Of a DNA stretch of 13,523 nucleotides, positions 1-7,685 are shown piece by piece. Under the pieces are notes generated by a model that was not told the origin of the DNA, searched no databases, and was given only the letters and a program-made list of their open reading frames with translations. Position 1 is the stretch's first letter; the number at the start of each line of letters is the position of its first letter. The translations under genes and the position numbers were made by a program. Source of the stretch: Pseudomonadota bacterium (GTDB taxonomy: Bacteria > Myxococcota_A > UBA796 > SXON01); NCBI GenBank assembly GCA_005776735.1, contig SXOM01000297.1:1-13523 (forward strand), read 5' to 3'.

Positions 1-458
1 GCCACCACCAGCGCGCCGAGGCCGATCCACCGCCGGCGCAGCGCCGCGGCCACCGCGATCGTCAGCGCCACCGCCGGGCTCCACCCCCCGAGGACCACCC
101 CGAGCGCGGGGTGGGCGACGCCGAGCAGCGCGGCGCCGAGACCCAGACCGACGAGGTCCCCCTCGGCTCCGGCGAGCAGCGACCACGGTCCGAGCTGCGC
201 GACCAGCGCGAGCGCCGCAGCGCCGGCCGGACCCACACCGAGCGACCTCGCAAACCGCCACCCCCCATACCCGGCGCACCACACCGCAAGCCCGACGAGA
301 ATGGTCCAGGTGCGCACGTCGGCAGGGACCCACACCCACACGCCGGCTTGCGCCGGCACCCCGGTGAGGTCCGGCGAGCCACCCGCCGCCCACGCGACCG
401 CCGGGGCGAGCGCCGCCGATGCGGCGGCTACCAGCTCCCGGGGTTCGACGCGCTGCAC
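1..458 (-). CDS. Polytopic membrane protein of unknown function (3' end outside window)
   Basis: The first 152 codons read without a stop from a GTG at 458-456 to the window edge. The GTG has a strong ribosome binding site (GGGGAGG, about 4 nt upstream). The protein is mostly Ala, Leu, Val, Gly and Trp with few charges. Likely membrane segments lie near residues 9-26, 50-66, 76-94, 102-124 and 127-140, followed by a basic LRRRW turn that suggests a cytoplasmic loop. The gene overlaps the end of the upstream hydrolase gene by 31 nt, so translation is probably coupled and it should belong to the same operon. I do not recognise the family. The reading frame, hydrophobicity pattern and ribosome binding site are seen; operon membership is inferred. 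Confidence 0.72.
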   Translation of the reverse strand, partial: MQRVEPRELVAAASAALAPAVAWAAGGSPDLTGVPAQAGVWVWVPADVRTWTILVGLAVWCAGYGGWRFARSLGVGPAGAAALALVAQLGPWSLLAGAEGDLVGLGLGAALLGVAHPALGVVLGGWSPAVALTIAVAAALRRRWIGLGALVV

Positions 459-2200
459 GGAGCCTCCCCGCAGAAGTGGGCGACCTCGCCCGTGGTCAGG
501 AAGTGCGCGGCTTGGGCCTGGGTGCCCGGCCAGAGTCGCGGCGCGCCGTGGGCGCCGGAGCGCGACGCGGGGCGGTTGTTCGCGTCCGGGAGCCCGACCT
601 CGGGGTCGAACTGCGTGAGCGCCTTCCCCGCGATCGGCAGGGCCACCGTGGTGAGGCCCGGCGGCGTCGTGTGTCCCGGCGTGCCCAGCGGCAGGCCCAC
701 CGCCCGCGCGAGCAGCTCGGTGGTGAGGTTCGGTACCTGCTCGTCGCCGATCGACTCCTGCCACAACCACGTTCCGCCCGTCAGGCGGTCGGCGTGCACC
801 GCGGGGTCGACCGGGTCCCAGTAGAGTTGGGTCGTGGCGTAGAGCATCTGCCGGGTGGCAGGATCGGGGAACGTACGGGTCACCACCAGGTCGAACGGCG
901 GCCAATTGGAGCTCCGTTCGAGCATCGTCGCCCACGCCGCGCCGCCCACGTGCAAGACACCGCGAGTGACGACGTCCTGGTTGGCCAGAGTGGTGGCCCC
1001 CTCGATGCCGCCGAGCGAAATCCCGTGGTACCAGACCTGCGACGGATCGGCCAGGCCGGCGAACGCCGGGTCGTCGAGCAGGGTGCCGCCGTGCACCGCA
1101 CCGAGGAGCGAGACGGTGTCGGCCACGCCCTGCACCAACATCTCCGGCACCTCGTGGAAGCGGGCGAAGTCGCCGGCGACCTCGATGGCGTGCACCTGAT
1201 CTTCGTCGCTGAGGCCGGTCCACTTCGTCGCGACCACGATCACGCCGAGGGTGTTGCTCAGCGCGATCATGCCGCTCGGGTCGTCGGACTTGCCGAAGTA
1301 GTCCCAGGGCTCCGACAGGATGCCGTGGCCGAAGACCAGGACCGGCACACTGCCGGGCGCCGCGTCCTTGACCGAGTCGGGGATGGCGACCATCAGGTAC
1401 GCGTCGCGCGGGCCCTGGGCCACGGGGAGCCCGTCCGCGTCGAGCTCCAAGCGCACCTCGTCGACCAGGAACGCGGTCGAGGTGAACGTACCCTCCCCGA
1501 GTCGCCACAACCCCGCCGGCGGGGCCGTCTCGCCGCCGGACTCGCGCAGCTCGGTCACGATCCCACCGCCCGGCGAGCCGAGCTGGGCGAGCGCACCGTC
1601 GAGCACCCGGCGTTCGCGCGAGACCGGGAAGTCCCAGGCGAGGACGACGTCGTCCTGGCCGAGCGTCGCGAGCTCCGCGTGCAGGTCGGCGTAGTGGCCC
1701 TCGGGCGCTGGCAACGACAGCGGCGCGCCCCCGCTGGTGACGCCCGAGGTCACGACCACCGCGACGCGGTGCCCGTCGGGGAGCGGCTCCATCGGTCGTA
1801 CGATGAGGGTGCGCAGGCCCGACGCGACCGCCTCCTCCGCGGCGTCGAGCTCGGCAAAACACCACAACGCCGTGCCGGTGTCGAGGTCGACCATCCGGAC
1901 GGTCCCGTCGGTGGCCACCCGGTCGGGCCCGGAGACCGAGGCTTCGTCGACGGCGACGCCGAGGTCGACGATGGCGGGCTGCACGACCGAGAAGCCGGTG
2001 CGCACGTTGAGGCGACCGAGGTCCCACGCCGTGCCGCCGTCGATGATCGGCAGGTCGGCCGCGGTGAACGCGAGGTGGCCGTCGGCCACGAGCTCGACGC
2101 TCGGGAACGGGTTGGTGCGGCCGGCGCCGAGGGCGCCCACGGGAACGTCGGCCGAGTCGGCGGTCTCGGTCGTACAGCCGAGGAAGAGCACGAGGAGCAT
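428..2200 (-). CDS. Secreted lipoprotein alpha/beta hydrolase (lipase/esterase-like)
   Basis: A 590-aa protein with a very short lipoprotein signal (lipobox LFLGC, Cys9). The early 'NPFPS' segment (30-34) is common in secreted lipase-like proteins of myxobacterial relatives. The hydrolase core has a beta strand ending in a GHG oxyanion-type loop (VFGHGILS, about 289-296), a nucleophile elbow HGISLGG (Ser395), a likely acid Asp486 in IGDEQVP, and a likely catalytic His551 in SGAHGAPR. Two C-terminal Cys (577, 582) could form a disulfide. The start ATG was chosen because it begins the lipobox peptide; upstream sequence in frame encodes Pro/Arg-rich nonsense with no close start. It lies 7 nt after the Lgt-like gene. 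The substrate is unknown; an ester is most likely. The fold is well supported, and the surface location is inferred from the lipobox. Confidence 0.88.
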   Translation of the reverse strand: MLLVLFLGCTTETADSADVPVGALGAGRTNPFPSVELVADGHLAFTAADLPIIDGGTAWDLGRLNVRTGFSVVQPAIVDLGVAVDEASVSGPDRVATDGTVRMVDLDTGTALWCFAELDAAEEAVASGLRTLIVRPMEPLPDGHRVAVVVTSGVTSGGAPLSLPAPEGHYADLHAELATLGQDDVVLAWDFPVSRERRVLDGALAQLGSPGGGIVTELRESGGETAPPAGLWRLGEGTFTSTAFLVDEVRLELDADGLPVAQGPRDAYLMVAIPDSVKDAAPGSVPVLVFGHGILSEPWDYFGKSDDPSGMIALSNTLGVIVVATKWTGLSDEDQVHAIEVAGDFARFHEVPEMLVQGVADTVSLLGAVHGGTLLDDPAFAGLADPSQVWYHGISLGGIEGATTLANQDVVTRGVLHVGGAAWATMLERSSNWPPFDLVVTRTFPDPATRQMLYATTQLYWDPVDPAVHADRLTGGTWLWQESIGDEQVPNLTTELLARAVGLPLGTPGHTTPPGLTTVALPIAGKALTQFDPEVGLPDANNRPASRSGAHGAPRLWPGTQAQAAHFLTTGEVAHFCGEAPCSASNPGSW

Positions 2201-2207
2201 CCGGCGC

Positions 2208-2879
2208 CTATACCGCGTCGGGGCGCCCGGCGGACTCGGCCGCCGTCGGGCCGGTCGCGGGGCGCCCCCCCGCGCCCCCGCGTCCACACCCGCGAACCAC
2301 CGCGACCGCCGCGAACCCCGCGCCCAGCGCCACGAGGCCGACCGCCGCAATGCCCCGGCCGACGCCACCCCGCAGCCACGCTTCGATCGCCATCGTCGCA
2401 CCGAAGAGGACCAACGACAGCGCCGCGAGCTCGCCGAACGCCGCCCGTGGCCAACGCACGACCGCGAGGCCGGCGGCGACCCCCACCGGCACGAAGTAGA
2501 CCGGCGCCGGGTCGAAGCCACTCGGCAGCACCAGGTCGCCGACGACGACACAGCCGAGGCGCGCGACGCCCACCCCGAGGAGCACGGCCACGCCCACATC
2601 GTCGGCCAGGGCCAGGACCCGCTCGCGAAGGACGAAACCCCCCACCACCAGGCCGACCGCCATCGCACCGAACGCACCGATCTCGATGCCCGTGCTCGAC
2701 AGCCCGCCGCCGAAGAACAGGCGCCCCCAGGCCACCCCGGTGACTCCCGCGAGTGTCGGGATTCCGCATGCGGCCCCCACGAGCCACGCCCAACCGATCC
2801 GATCCCCACGGCCGAAGCCGAAAACCGTGACGAGGTAGGCCAGGAGGCCCAGCGCGGCGAGCCCGCCGTGGACGTTCAT
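2208..2879 (-). CDS. Lgt-like (prolipoprotein diacylglyceryl transferase family) membrane protein, divergent
   Basis: A 223-aa protein that is hydrophobic almost throughout, with about six to seven membrane segments. Three stretches line up with Lgt, the enzyme that moves diacylglycerol from phosphatidylglycerol to the lipobox Cys. These are GGGLSSTGIEIGAFGA (57-72, where Lgt has GG-S-FHGG), ARLGCVVVGD (106-115, where Lgt has GRIG.F..GE) and LFGATMAIEAWLR (158-170, like the C-terminal F-IEF-R helix). The Arg of the GRIGN motif is kept (Arg107), but the FHGG histidine is absent and the usual Asn is Cys110. At about 223 aa it is shorter than typical Lgt (250-300 aa). Its ATG overlaps the stop of the upstream lipoprotein gene by one base (TGATG), implying coupled translation. 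Two lipoprotein genes flank it, which fits a role in lipoprotein lipidation. Loss of the His could mean altered chemistry or an inactive relative. Family membership is my reading of motifs. Confidence 0.72.
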   Translation of the reverse strand: MNVHGGLAALGLLAYLVTVFGFGRGDRIGWAWLVGAACGIPTLAGVTGVAWGRLFFGGGLSSTGIEIGAFGAMAVGLVVGGFVLRERVLALADDVGVAVLLGVGVARLGCVVVGDLVLPSGFDPAPVYFVPVGVAAGLAVVRWPRAAFGELAALSLVLFGATMAIEAWLRGGVGRGIAAVGLVALGAGFAAVAVVRGCGRGGAGGRPATGPTAAESAGRPDAV

Positions 2880-5800
2880 CACTCGCCGTACCAGACGTAC
2901 ACGACCCCGACGCTGTTCTTGCTCCCGTTGTCGACACTGCTGGCCCCGAACGCGAGCTCGTCGAAGCCGTCGCCGTTGGTGTCGGGGATGGCGGCCACGT
3001 CTTCGCCCAGCCAGTCGGTGTCGTCGTCGCCGATCCAGCTCGCGTCGGCCGACCCGAGGTCGTAGGCGCCGGCGAGCGGACCATACTGCAGCCACGCCGC
3101 GCCGGCCATGCTCCCGCCGGTGTGGTCCCACCGCGTGCCGACCACCAGGTCCCACTCATCGTCGCCGTCGAAGTCGCCGAAGTCGTACTCCTGCAGGTAC
3201 GCGCCGGCCGCGGCGCCGTCGAGGCGCGCATGGTAGACGCTGTCGGAAGCGCCCGCGGTCGGGCCCGTGAAAATGTAGATGGAACCGCTCTGCGCGCGCC
3301 CGTTGTGGTCGGTGTAGCCCGACGCGGCCGCGAGGTCGCCGACCCCGTCCCCGTCGATGTCGCCGGGCATCTTGACCGGGGTGCCGAAGTAGTCCGCCGC
3401 GCTCGACCCGGTGATGGTGACATCGGCCGCAGTGACGCTGATGGTGCCCGTCTGCGGACCGTAGAACAGGTAGCCCCCCCCATGGTAGAGCGAGGACCAG
3501 TCGGTGCCGAACCACACGTCGTCGATGCCGTCGCCGTCCACGTCGTCGCCGCCGGCCACCGACTTGCCGAGCCATTGCCCCGAAGTAGCGGCGGTGAACG
3601 TGGTGACCACGCTGCCGCCGGCGTAGACCTCCACGATGCCGTCGTGTGCGCTGGTCCGGTACTCGTCGCCGCAGACCACGGCGTGCTGGCCCCCCGCCTG
3701 GTCCCAGTTGCCGCCGTCGGCCGACGACGAACACACGTAGAACTCATCGTACATCGCGGTGGTGACCGTACCGGTGAACCCCCCGTAGTACACCAGGAGC
3801 GCCTGCGGATAGTCCGGGTAGTCGTTCTCCTGTGAGTGTACGCCGATGTCGTCGATGCCGTCCCCGTCCTGGTCGCCGAGGTTGGTCAGCGCGTCGGGGA
3901 AGTTGGAGCCGTTCCATCGCGTGGTGATGGTGTCGATGACCGCGTCGTCGTAGTCCTGCGCGTTCTGCAGGCCGCCGGTGAAGCTGCCATACCAGCCGAC
4001 GACGAGGCCTCCGGACGGGCTCACGAAGATGCCCGTCCCCGCGAAGAGATCGCCCACGCCGTCGCCGCTGAAGTCACCCGCCACGAGGAAGTTCCCGACC
4101 GAATCCCCCTGCGATGCACCCCGGAAACGGACATCGACCCCGGTGCCGGACGCGTCGTGGGTCCCCGAGATGCGGACCCCCGGGCAAGCGTCGTCGCCGC
4201 CGTCGCAGTCCTGGTCGGTGCCGTCTTCGCAGACCTCCGCGGCCCCGGGGTAGGCCGTCGCATCCGCATCGTCACAGTCGTCGTCGGCGGTGGCGTACCC
4301 CGCCGGCTGCACACACGCCGTGGTGGTCGTGCTGCTGCCGAACCCGTCCCCGTCGGCGTCGAGGTACCACGTCTCGGGGTCGGCCAGCGCGCTGTCGTCG
4401 TCGTCGACGAGGGTGTCACAATCGTCGTCGACGCCGTTGCATGCTTCGGCGGCGGCGGGGTTGACCGCGGCCGCCGCGTCGTCGCAGTCGGTCGACGTGG
4501 CGAGATGTCCCGCGGGCGCGACACACGCCGCGACGCTCGTGGCACCCCCGAAGCCGTCGGCATCGCCGTCTGCGTACCAGGCGGACGTCCCGGTCACGCT
4601 CGAATCGTCGTCGTCGACCAGGGTGTCACAATCCTCGTCGGTGGTCCCGTCGCACACTTCGGCCGCGCCAGGGTTCACGTCGGCGCGCACGTCGTCACAG
4701 TCGGTGTCGTCGGCGACCGTGCCCGCCGGCGCGGCACACGCCCAGGTCACCGTTCCCGCGTCCCCGTAGGTGTCGCTGTCGGTGTCGGCGTACCACGCGG
4801 TCGTCCCGGTGGGGCCGCTGTCCGCGTCGTCGACGAGGCCGTCGCAGTCCTCGTCGGTGGCCCCACCGTCACATCCCTCGGCGGCGGCGGGGTTCACGTC
4901 GTCCCGTGCATCGTCACAGTCGGTCAGGTCCGCGACGTGACCCGGGGGGGCGTCGCACTGCAACAGCCCCGCGCCGGCGTCGCCGTAGCCGTCGCTGTCG
5001 GCGTCGGCGTACCACGCGCTCCAGGTGGCCGGGTCGGTCGACGTGTCGCCGTCGTCGGCGCTCCCGTCGCAATCTTCGTCGACGTCGGCGGCGTCGCACA
5101 CCTCGGCCGCGGCGGGGTTGATCGTGGCCGCGTAGTCGTCACAGTCGCCCGCGACCGCCGCGTACCCCGACGGAGCGTCGCACTGCGTCACCGTGAGGCC
5201 CCCGTCGGCGCCGTAGCCGTCGCCGTCGACATCCCGGGTGAACGTGGCGAAGCTGGCGGGCTCCACGCCCGGGTCGGCGTCGTCGCCGGCGCCCGAACAG
5301 TCCTCGTCGGTGTCGAGCTCGTCGCAGACCTCGGCCGCGTCGGGGTTCACCCCCGCGGCTCCGTCGTCGCACTCTTCGCACGCCGCCCACCCGTCGCCGT
5401 CGGCGTCGGCCCAGGCGACGCTGCCGTCGCAGTTGTAGTCTGTAGGATCGGCACAATCTTCCTCGGCCGCGCCGGGGTGCACCGCCGCCTGCGCGTCGTC
5501 GCAGTCGTCGCCGCGCGTGGACTCCCCCACGCCGGCGGCGCAAGCCAACCGCTCGGTCGCGCCATCGCCGTACCCGTCGCCGTCGCCGTCGTCGTACACC
5601 GCCACGACATCGATCGCATCTTCGTCGACGCGACTGTCACAATCGTCGTCGACCTCGTTGCACACCTCGACCGCCGCCGGCGAGACGTCGTCGTTCTGGT
5701 CGTCGCAATCGCCCGGCTCCAACGACTGCCCCGCCCCGAGCTCACACGCGAAGGCCGCGGTGCCCGCGTCGCCGTACCCGTCGGCGTCGGCGTCGGTGTA

Positions 5801-6028
5801 GACCGTGATCCGCCCCTCGGCGTCGTCGTCGACCACACCGTCGCAGTCGTCGTCCACCCCGTTGCACGCTTCGGCCGCGTCGGGGTTGACCGTGGCGTGT
5901 TCGTCGTCGCAATCGACATCCACCGTGAAGCCGTCGCCATCGTCGTCGACGTCGTGCTTGACGATGCCCACGTCGCCGGTGGAGCACGCGGCGAGCCAGA
6001 GGATTGCGGGGAGCAGGAGAGGGCCCAT
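2879..6028 (-). CDS. Large MopE-repeat / FG-GAP calcium-binding surface lipoprotein
   Basis: A 1049-aa lipoprotein. The signal peptide ends in lipobox LAAC (Cys15). Residues 27-616 hold nine MopE-type repeats of about 50-70 aa. Each has a DxDGDGYG calcium-type loop, a Cys-containing linker, a DCDD motif, NPxAAE.C, and a closing DxDCDxxxDDD acidic loop. Residues 617-1049 hold six FG-GAP-type repeats with DxxGDGxxDL loops (about 645-665, 712-732, 824-843, 886-903, 947-965, 1010-1030), as in integrin-alpha beta-propellers. Both halves should bind Ca2+, and the paired Cys in the repeats suggest disulfides outside the cytoplasm. The start ATG has AAGGA just upstream. It is first in a tight operon with an Lgt-like protein and a lipoprotein hydrolase. 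The likely role is a rigid surface stalk bearing a binding head, for adhesion or cell-surface structure; no ligand can be named. Confidence 0.9.
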   Translation of the reverse strand: MGPLLLPAILWLAACSTGDVGIVKHDVDDDGDGFTVDVDCDDEHATVNPDAAEACNGVDDDCDGVVDDDAEGRITVYTDADADGYGDAGTAAFACELGAGQSLEPGDCDDQNDDVSPAAVEVCNEVDDDCDSRVDEDAIDVVAVYDDGDGDGYGDGATERLACAAGVGESTRGDDCDDAQAAVHPGAAEEDCADPTDYNCDGSVAWADADGDGWAACEECDDGAAGVNPDAAEVCDELDTDEDCSGAGDDADPGVEPASFATFTRDVDGDGYGADGGLTVTQCDAPSGYAAVAGDCDDYAATINPAAAEVCDAADVDEDCDGSADDGDTSTDPATWSAWYADADSDGYGDAGAGLLQCDAPPGHVADLTDCDDARDDVNPAAAEGCDGGATDEDCDGLVDDADSGPTGTTAWYADTDSDTYGDAGTVTWACAAPAGTVADDTDCDDVRADVNPGAAEVCDGTTDEDCDTLVDDDDSSVTGTSAWYADGDADGFGGATSVAACVAPAGHLATSTDCDDAAAAVNPAAAEACNGVDDDCDTLVDDDDSALADPETWYLDADGDGFGSSTTTTACVQPAGYATADDDCDDADATAYPGAAEVCEDGTDQDCDGGDDACPGVRISGTHDASGTGVDVRFRGASQGDSVGNFLVAGDFSGDGVGDLFAGTGIFVSPSGGLVVGWYGSFTGGLQNAQDYDDAVIDTITTRWNGSNFPDALTNLGDQDGDGIDDIGVHSQENDYPDYPQALLVYYGGFTGTVTTAMYDEFYVCSSSADGGNWDQAGGQHAVVCGDEYRTSAHDGIVEVYAGGSVVTTFTAATSGQWLGKSVAGGDDVDGDGIDDVWFGTDWSSLYHGGGYLFYGPQTGTISVTAADVTITGSSAADYFGTPVKMPGDIDGDGVGDLAAASGYTDHNGRAQSGSIYIFTGPTAGASDSVYHARLDGAAAGAYLQEYDFGDFDGDDEWDLVVGTRWDHTGGSMAGAAWLQYGPLAGAYDLGSADASWIGDDDTDWLGEDVAAIPDTNGDGFDELAFGASSVDNGSKNSVGVVYVWYGE
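4181..5950 (-). repeat. Nine tandem MopE-type coding repeats
   Basis: This segment encodes residues 27-616 of the large lipoprotein as nine imperfect tandem repeats with a period of about 150-210 nt. GTCGTCGTCGAC-like and TCGTCACAGTCG-like strings recur because Asp and Cys codons repeat. Units diverge in length: the fourth is short (it lacks the Cys-rich linker) and the third ends in DYNCDG rather than DEDCDG. The last three or four units are the most alike, which suggests recent duplication or homogenisation there. This is a coding repeat, not CRISPR. Confidence 0.85.
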
Positions 6029-6142
6029 CGTCCTTGGCTAATCCATCGGTGGGCGATGCGCCGCGACCGTCCCGAAGGCGGCGCTTTCGTCCCCGCATCG
6101 CGGCGAATCGCGGCAGCGGTTGTTTTCGGCTATGCGCGCGCC

Positions 6143-6391
6143 ATGTCCACCGAGCAGCCGAAGAACCCGCTCCACGGGGTCACGTTGGCCCAGATCCTCG
6201 ACGAGCTCGTCGCCGCCCACGGGTGGGACGAGCTCGCGCGCCAGGTTCGCATCCAGTGTTTCGCGAACGATCCCAGCGTGGCCTCGAGCCTGAAGTTCTT
6301 GCGTCGCACGCCCTGGGCGCGCGAGAAGCTCGAGAGCTACTACCTGTGGCACCTGCGCGAGCGGCGGCGGCGGGGGACCGGGCCGGGGTGA
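6143..6391 (+). CDS. VF530-family (DUF2132) small DNA-binding protein
   Basis: An 82-aa protein matching the VF530/DUF2132 family almost end to end. It has the opening EQPKNPLHGVTL (4-15), ILDELVAAHGWDELA (18-32), IRxQCF-type strand (36-40), the DPSVASSLKFLRRTPWAR signature (43-60) and EKLESYYL (61-68). Family members are small alpha-helical proteins described as DNA-binding; the cellular role is poorly known. An Arg-rich tail (72-77) adds positive charge. The ATG fits the usual family start. No clear ribosome binding site precedes it, while a TATGCG at 6131-6136 sits 6 nt upstream and could be a -10 giving a nearly leaderless mRNA; this is speculative. It starts about 115 nt from the divergent mopE-type gene and precedes a DNA repair gene by 12 nt. 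Confidence 0.9.
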   Translation: MSTEQPKNPLHGVTLAQILDELVAAHGWDELARQVRIQCFANDPSVASSLKFLRRTPWAREKLESYYLWHLRERRRRGTGPG

Positions 6392-6403
6392 TACCCGTGG
6401 CCC

Positions 6404-7189
6404 ATGCCTCCCTCTACGCCCGCCAAGCGGGCCGCAAAGCCGGCCCGTACCCGCATGACGCTCTCCGAGACCATGGCCCAGCTCGAGGCTGCGGGCACGG
6501 AGCAGGCGCGCAAGACCTACGCTCGCCACGGCGCCCCGGCGCCCATGTTCGGCACGAGCTTCGCCACGCTGAAGGCGTTGATGAAGCGGATCGACGTCGA
6601 CCACGAGCTGGCCCTCGCCCTGTGGGAAACCGGCAACTTCGATGCCCGCAACCTCGCGATGAAGATCGTCGATCCCGCGTGCATGGACGCCGCCGCCCTC
6701 GACCGGTGGGCACGTGAAGCCTCCGCGGCGCTGAGCTGCGGGAACTACGCCGCGGCGCTCCCTGCCGAGGGCACCTCCGGGCGCGCCAAGGCCGACCAGT
6801 GGCTGGCGTCGGCCGACCCTGGGCTGCGCCGCGCCGCGTGGGTCCTGGTGGCGCAGCTCGCGCTACGAGACGAGCAGACGCCCGACGCCTACTTCGCAGC
6901 CCTGCTGGACGGGATCACGCGCACCATCCACACCGCGCCGAACGCCGAACGTGGGGTCATGAACGGTGCCATGATCGCCATCGGCTGCCGGAGCGCGGAG
7001 CTGCGTGCAGCGGCCTTGATGGCCGCCGATCGCGTCGGGACGGTCGAGATCGACCACGGCGACACCGCGTGCGAAACGCCAGGGGCCCGATCCTCCATCG
7101 AGAAGACCTGGGCGCACTCGACCGCCAAGGGGTTCGTCACGCCCGCCGCGCACGAGCGGAGTCGCGACCTGCCGCGGCGTCGGTGTTGA
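6404..7189 (+). CDS. DNA alkylation repair (AlkD-like, HEAT-like repeat) family protein
   Basis: A 261-aa, mainly alpha-helical protein of the AlkD/AlkC-like DNA alkylation repair family (HEAT-like repeats that bind DNA in a concave surface). Visible family marks are KTYARHGAPAPMFGTSFATLKALMK (37-61), DHELALALWETGNFDARNLAMKI (66-88) and a C-terminal VEIDHGDTACETP (214-226). The latter is typical of a subgroup whose glycosylase activity is not shown. It should act on DNA in the cytoplasm; whether it removes alkylated bases cannot be told from sequence, because I could not place the AlkD catalytic Asp with confidence. The first 17 residues are a Lys/Arg/Ala/Pro-rich extension, so translation from Met18 (6455) is possible. 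It follows the VF530 gene by 12 nt, probably as one operon, suggesting a DNA-maintenance pair. Confidence 0.82.
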   Translation: MPPSTPAKRAAKPARTRMTLSETMAQLEAAGTEQARKTYARHGAPAPMFGTSFATLKALMKRIDVDHELALALWETGNFDARNLAMKIVDPACMDAAALDRWAREASAALSCGNYAAALPAEGTSGRAKADQWLASADPGLRRAAWVLVAQLALRDEQTPDAYFAALLDGITRTIHTAPNAERGVMNGAMIAIGCRSAELRAAALMAADRVGTVEIDHGDTACETPGARSSIEKTWAHSTAKGFVTPAAHERSRDLPRRRC

Positions 7190-7226
7190 GCGCTCCGCCG
7201 CGGCCACACCGTGCGCCCGACCCCCC

Positions 7227-7676
7227 TCACCCCGGGCGATATCGCCAGCTCACCAGGTGGCCGCCCGCGCCGTCGTCGATGGTCGCCACCAGCTCGGCGC
7301 CAACGCGCTCGTAGCGGATGCGGCGCGGGTAGTCGTGCGCGGGGTTGGTGAACTCCGCCCAGCCGGGACCGTGGCCGCCCAAGACGAACTCCACCCCCTC
7401 CCCTCCCCGCGGCGCGGCCCGGTACACCACCCGACCGCCGCCGCGGTAGACGACGAGCTGCTCGAAGAAGACCGTCTGCCCGGCAGGGTCGACCGCCTGG
7501 TTGTGGCCGAACATCATCCCGTTGGCCGGCGTGGACCACGTCTCGGTGGTGGTCCCGTGGGGGTCGCCGGCCACCCACGTCCCGGCCAGGAACGCGACCG
7601 GCGCGAGCTCGCCGCCGAGGGGGACACCGACCGGCGACGGAGCATGGACGCAGGCGGCCAGGAGGAACGGGAGCAT
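7227..7676 (-). CDS. DUF6265-family lipoprotein
   Basis: A 149-aa protein with a short lipoprotein signal (lipobox LLAAC, Cys9). The body matches the DUF6265 pattern: a FLAGTWVAG opening (29-37), TETWSTPANGMMFGHNQ (44-60), FFEQLVVYRGGGRVVYRA (70-87), VEFVLG (95-100) and AEFTNPAHDYPRRIRYER (107-124). This looks like a small beta-barrel of lipocalin or THAP4/nitrobindin type; that fold similarity is inference. It starts 9 nt after the stop of the NnrS-like gene, so it is the third gene of the tetR operon. Its 3' end faces the AlkD-like gene across 37 nt with no obvious terminator hairpin. If the beta-barrel binds haem, it would fit a nitric-oxide-related operon, but nothing in the sequence proves it. 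Confidence 0.8.
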   Translation of the reverse strand: MLPFLLAACVHAPSPVGVPLGGELAPVAFLAGTWVAGDPHGTTTETWSTPANGMMFGHNQAVDPAGQTVFFEQLVVYRGGGRVVYRAAPRGGEGVEFVLGGHGPGWAEFTNPAHDYPRRIRYERVGAELVATIDDGAGGHLVSWRYRPG

Positions 7677-7685
7677 CGACGCAGG

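Noticed and set aside
419..2743. Long open plus-strand frame opposite the hydrolase and Lgt-like genes
   Set aside because: The translation is Arg/Gly/Val-rich with low-complexity Arg-Pro runs, no motifs and no good start. The minus strand has the catalytic and membrane motifs.
4181..5950. CRISPR-like array of repeated GTCGTC/TCACAGTC strings
   Set aside because: The period is about 150-210 nt, units are imperfect and stay in frame, and they encode MopE protein repeats.
6029..6142. Divergent promoters between the large lipoprotein gene and the VF530 gene
   Set aside because: Transcription must start here or nearby in both directions, but I found no convincing -35/-10 pair. CATCG-N5-CGATG at 6044-6058 is too short to call an operator.
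3836..6391. Long open plus-strand frame (about 850 codons) antisense to the large lipoprotein
   Set aside because: It is a by-product of the Asp/Cys/Ala-rich repeat codons at high GC. Its translation is Val/Arg/Gly-rich with no domain, and the minus frame has a signal peptide and clear repeats. Only its last 82 codons, from 6143, are a real gene (VF530).
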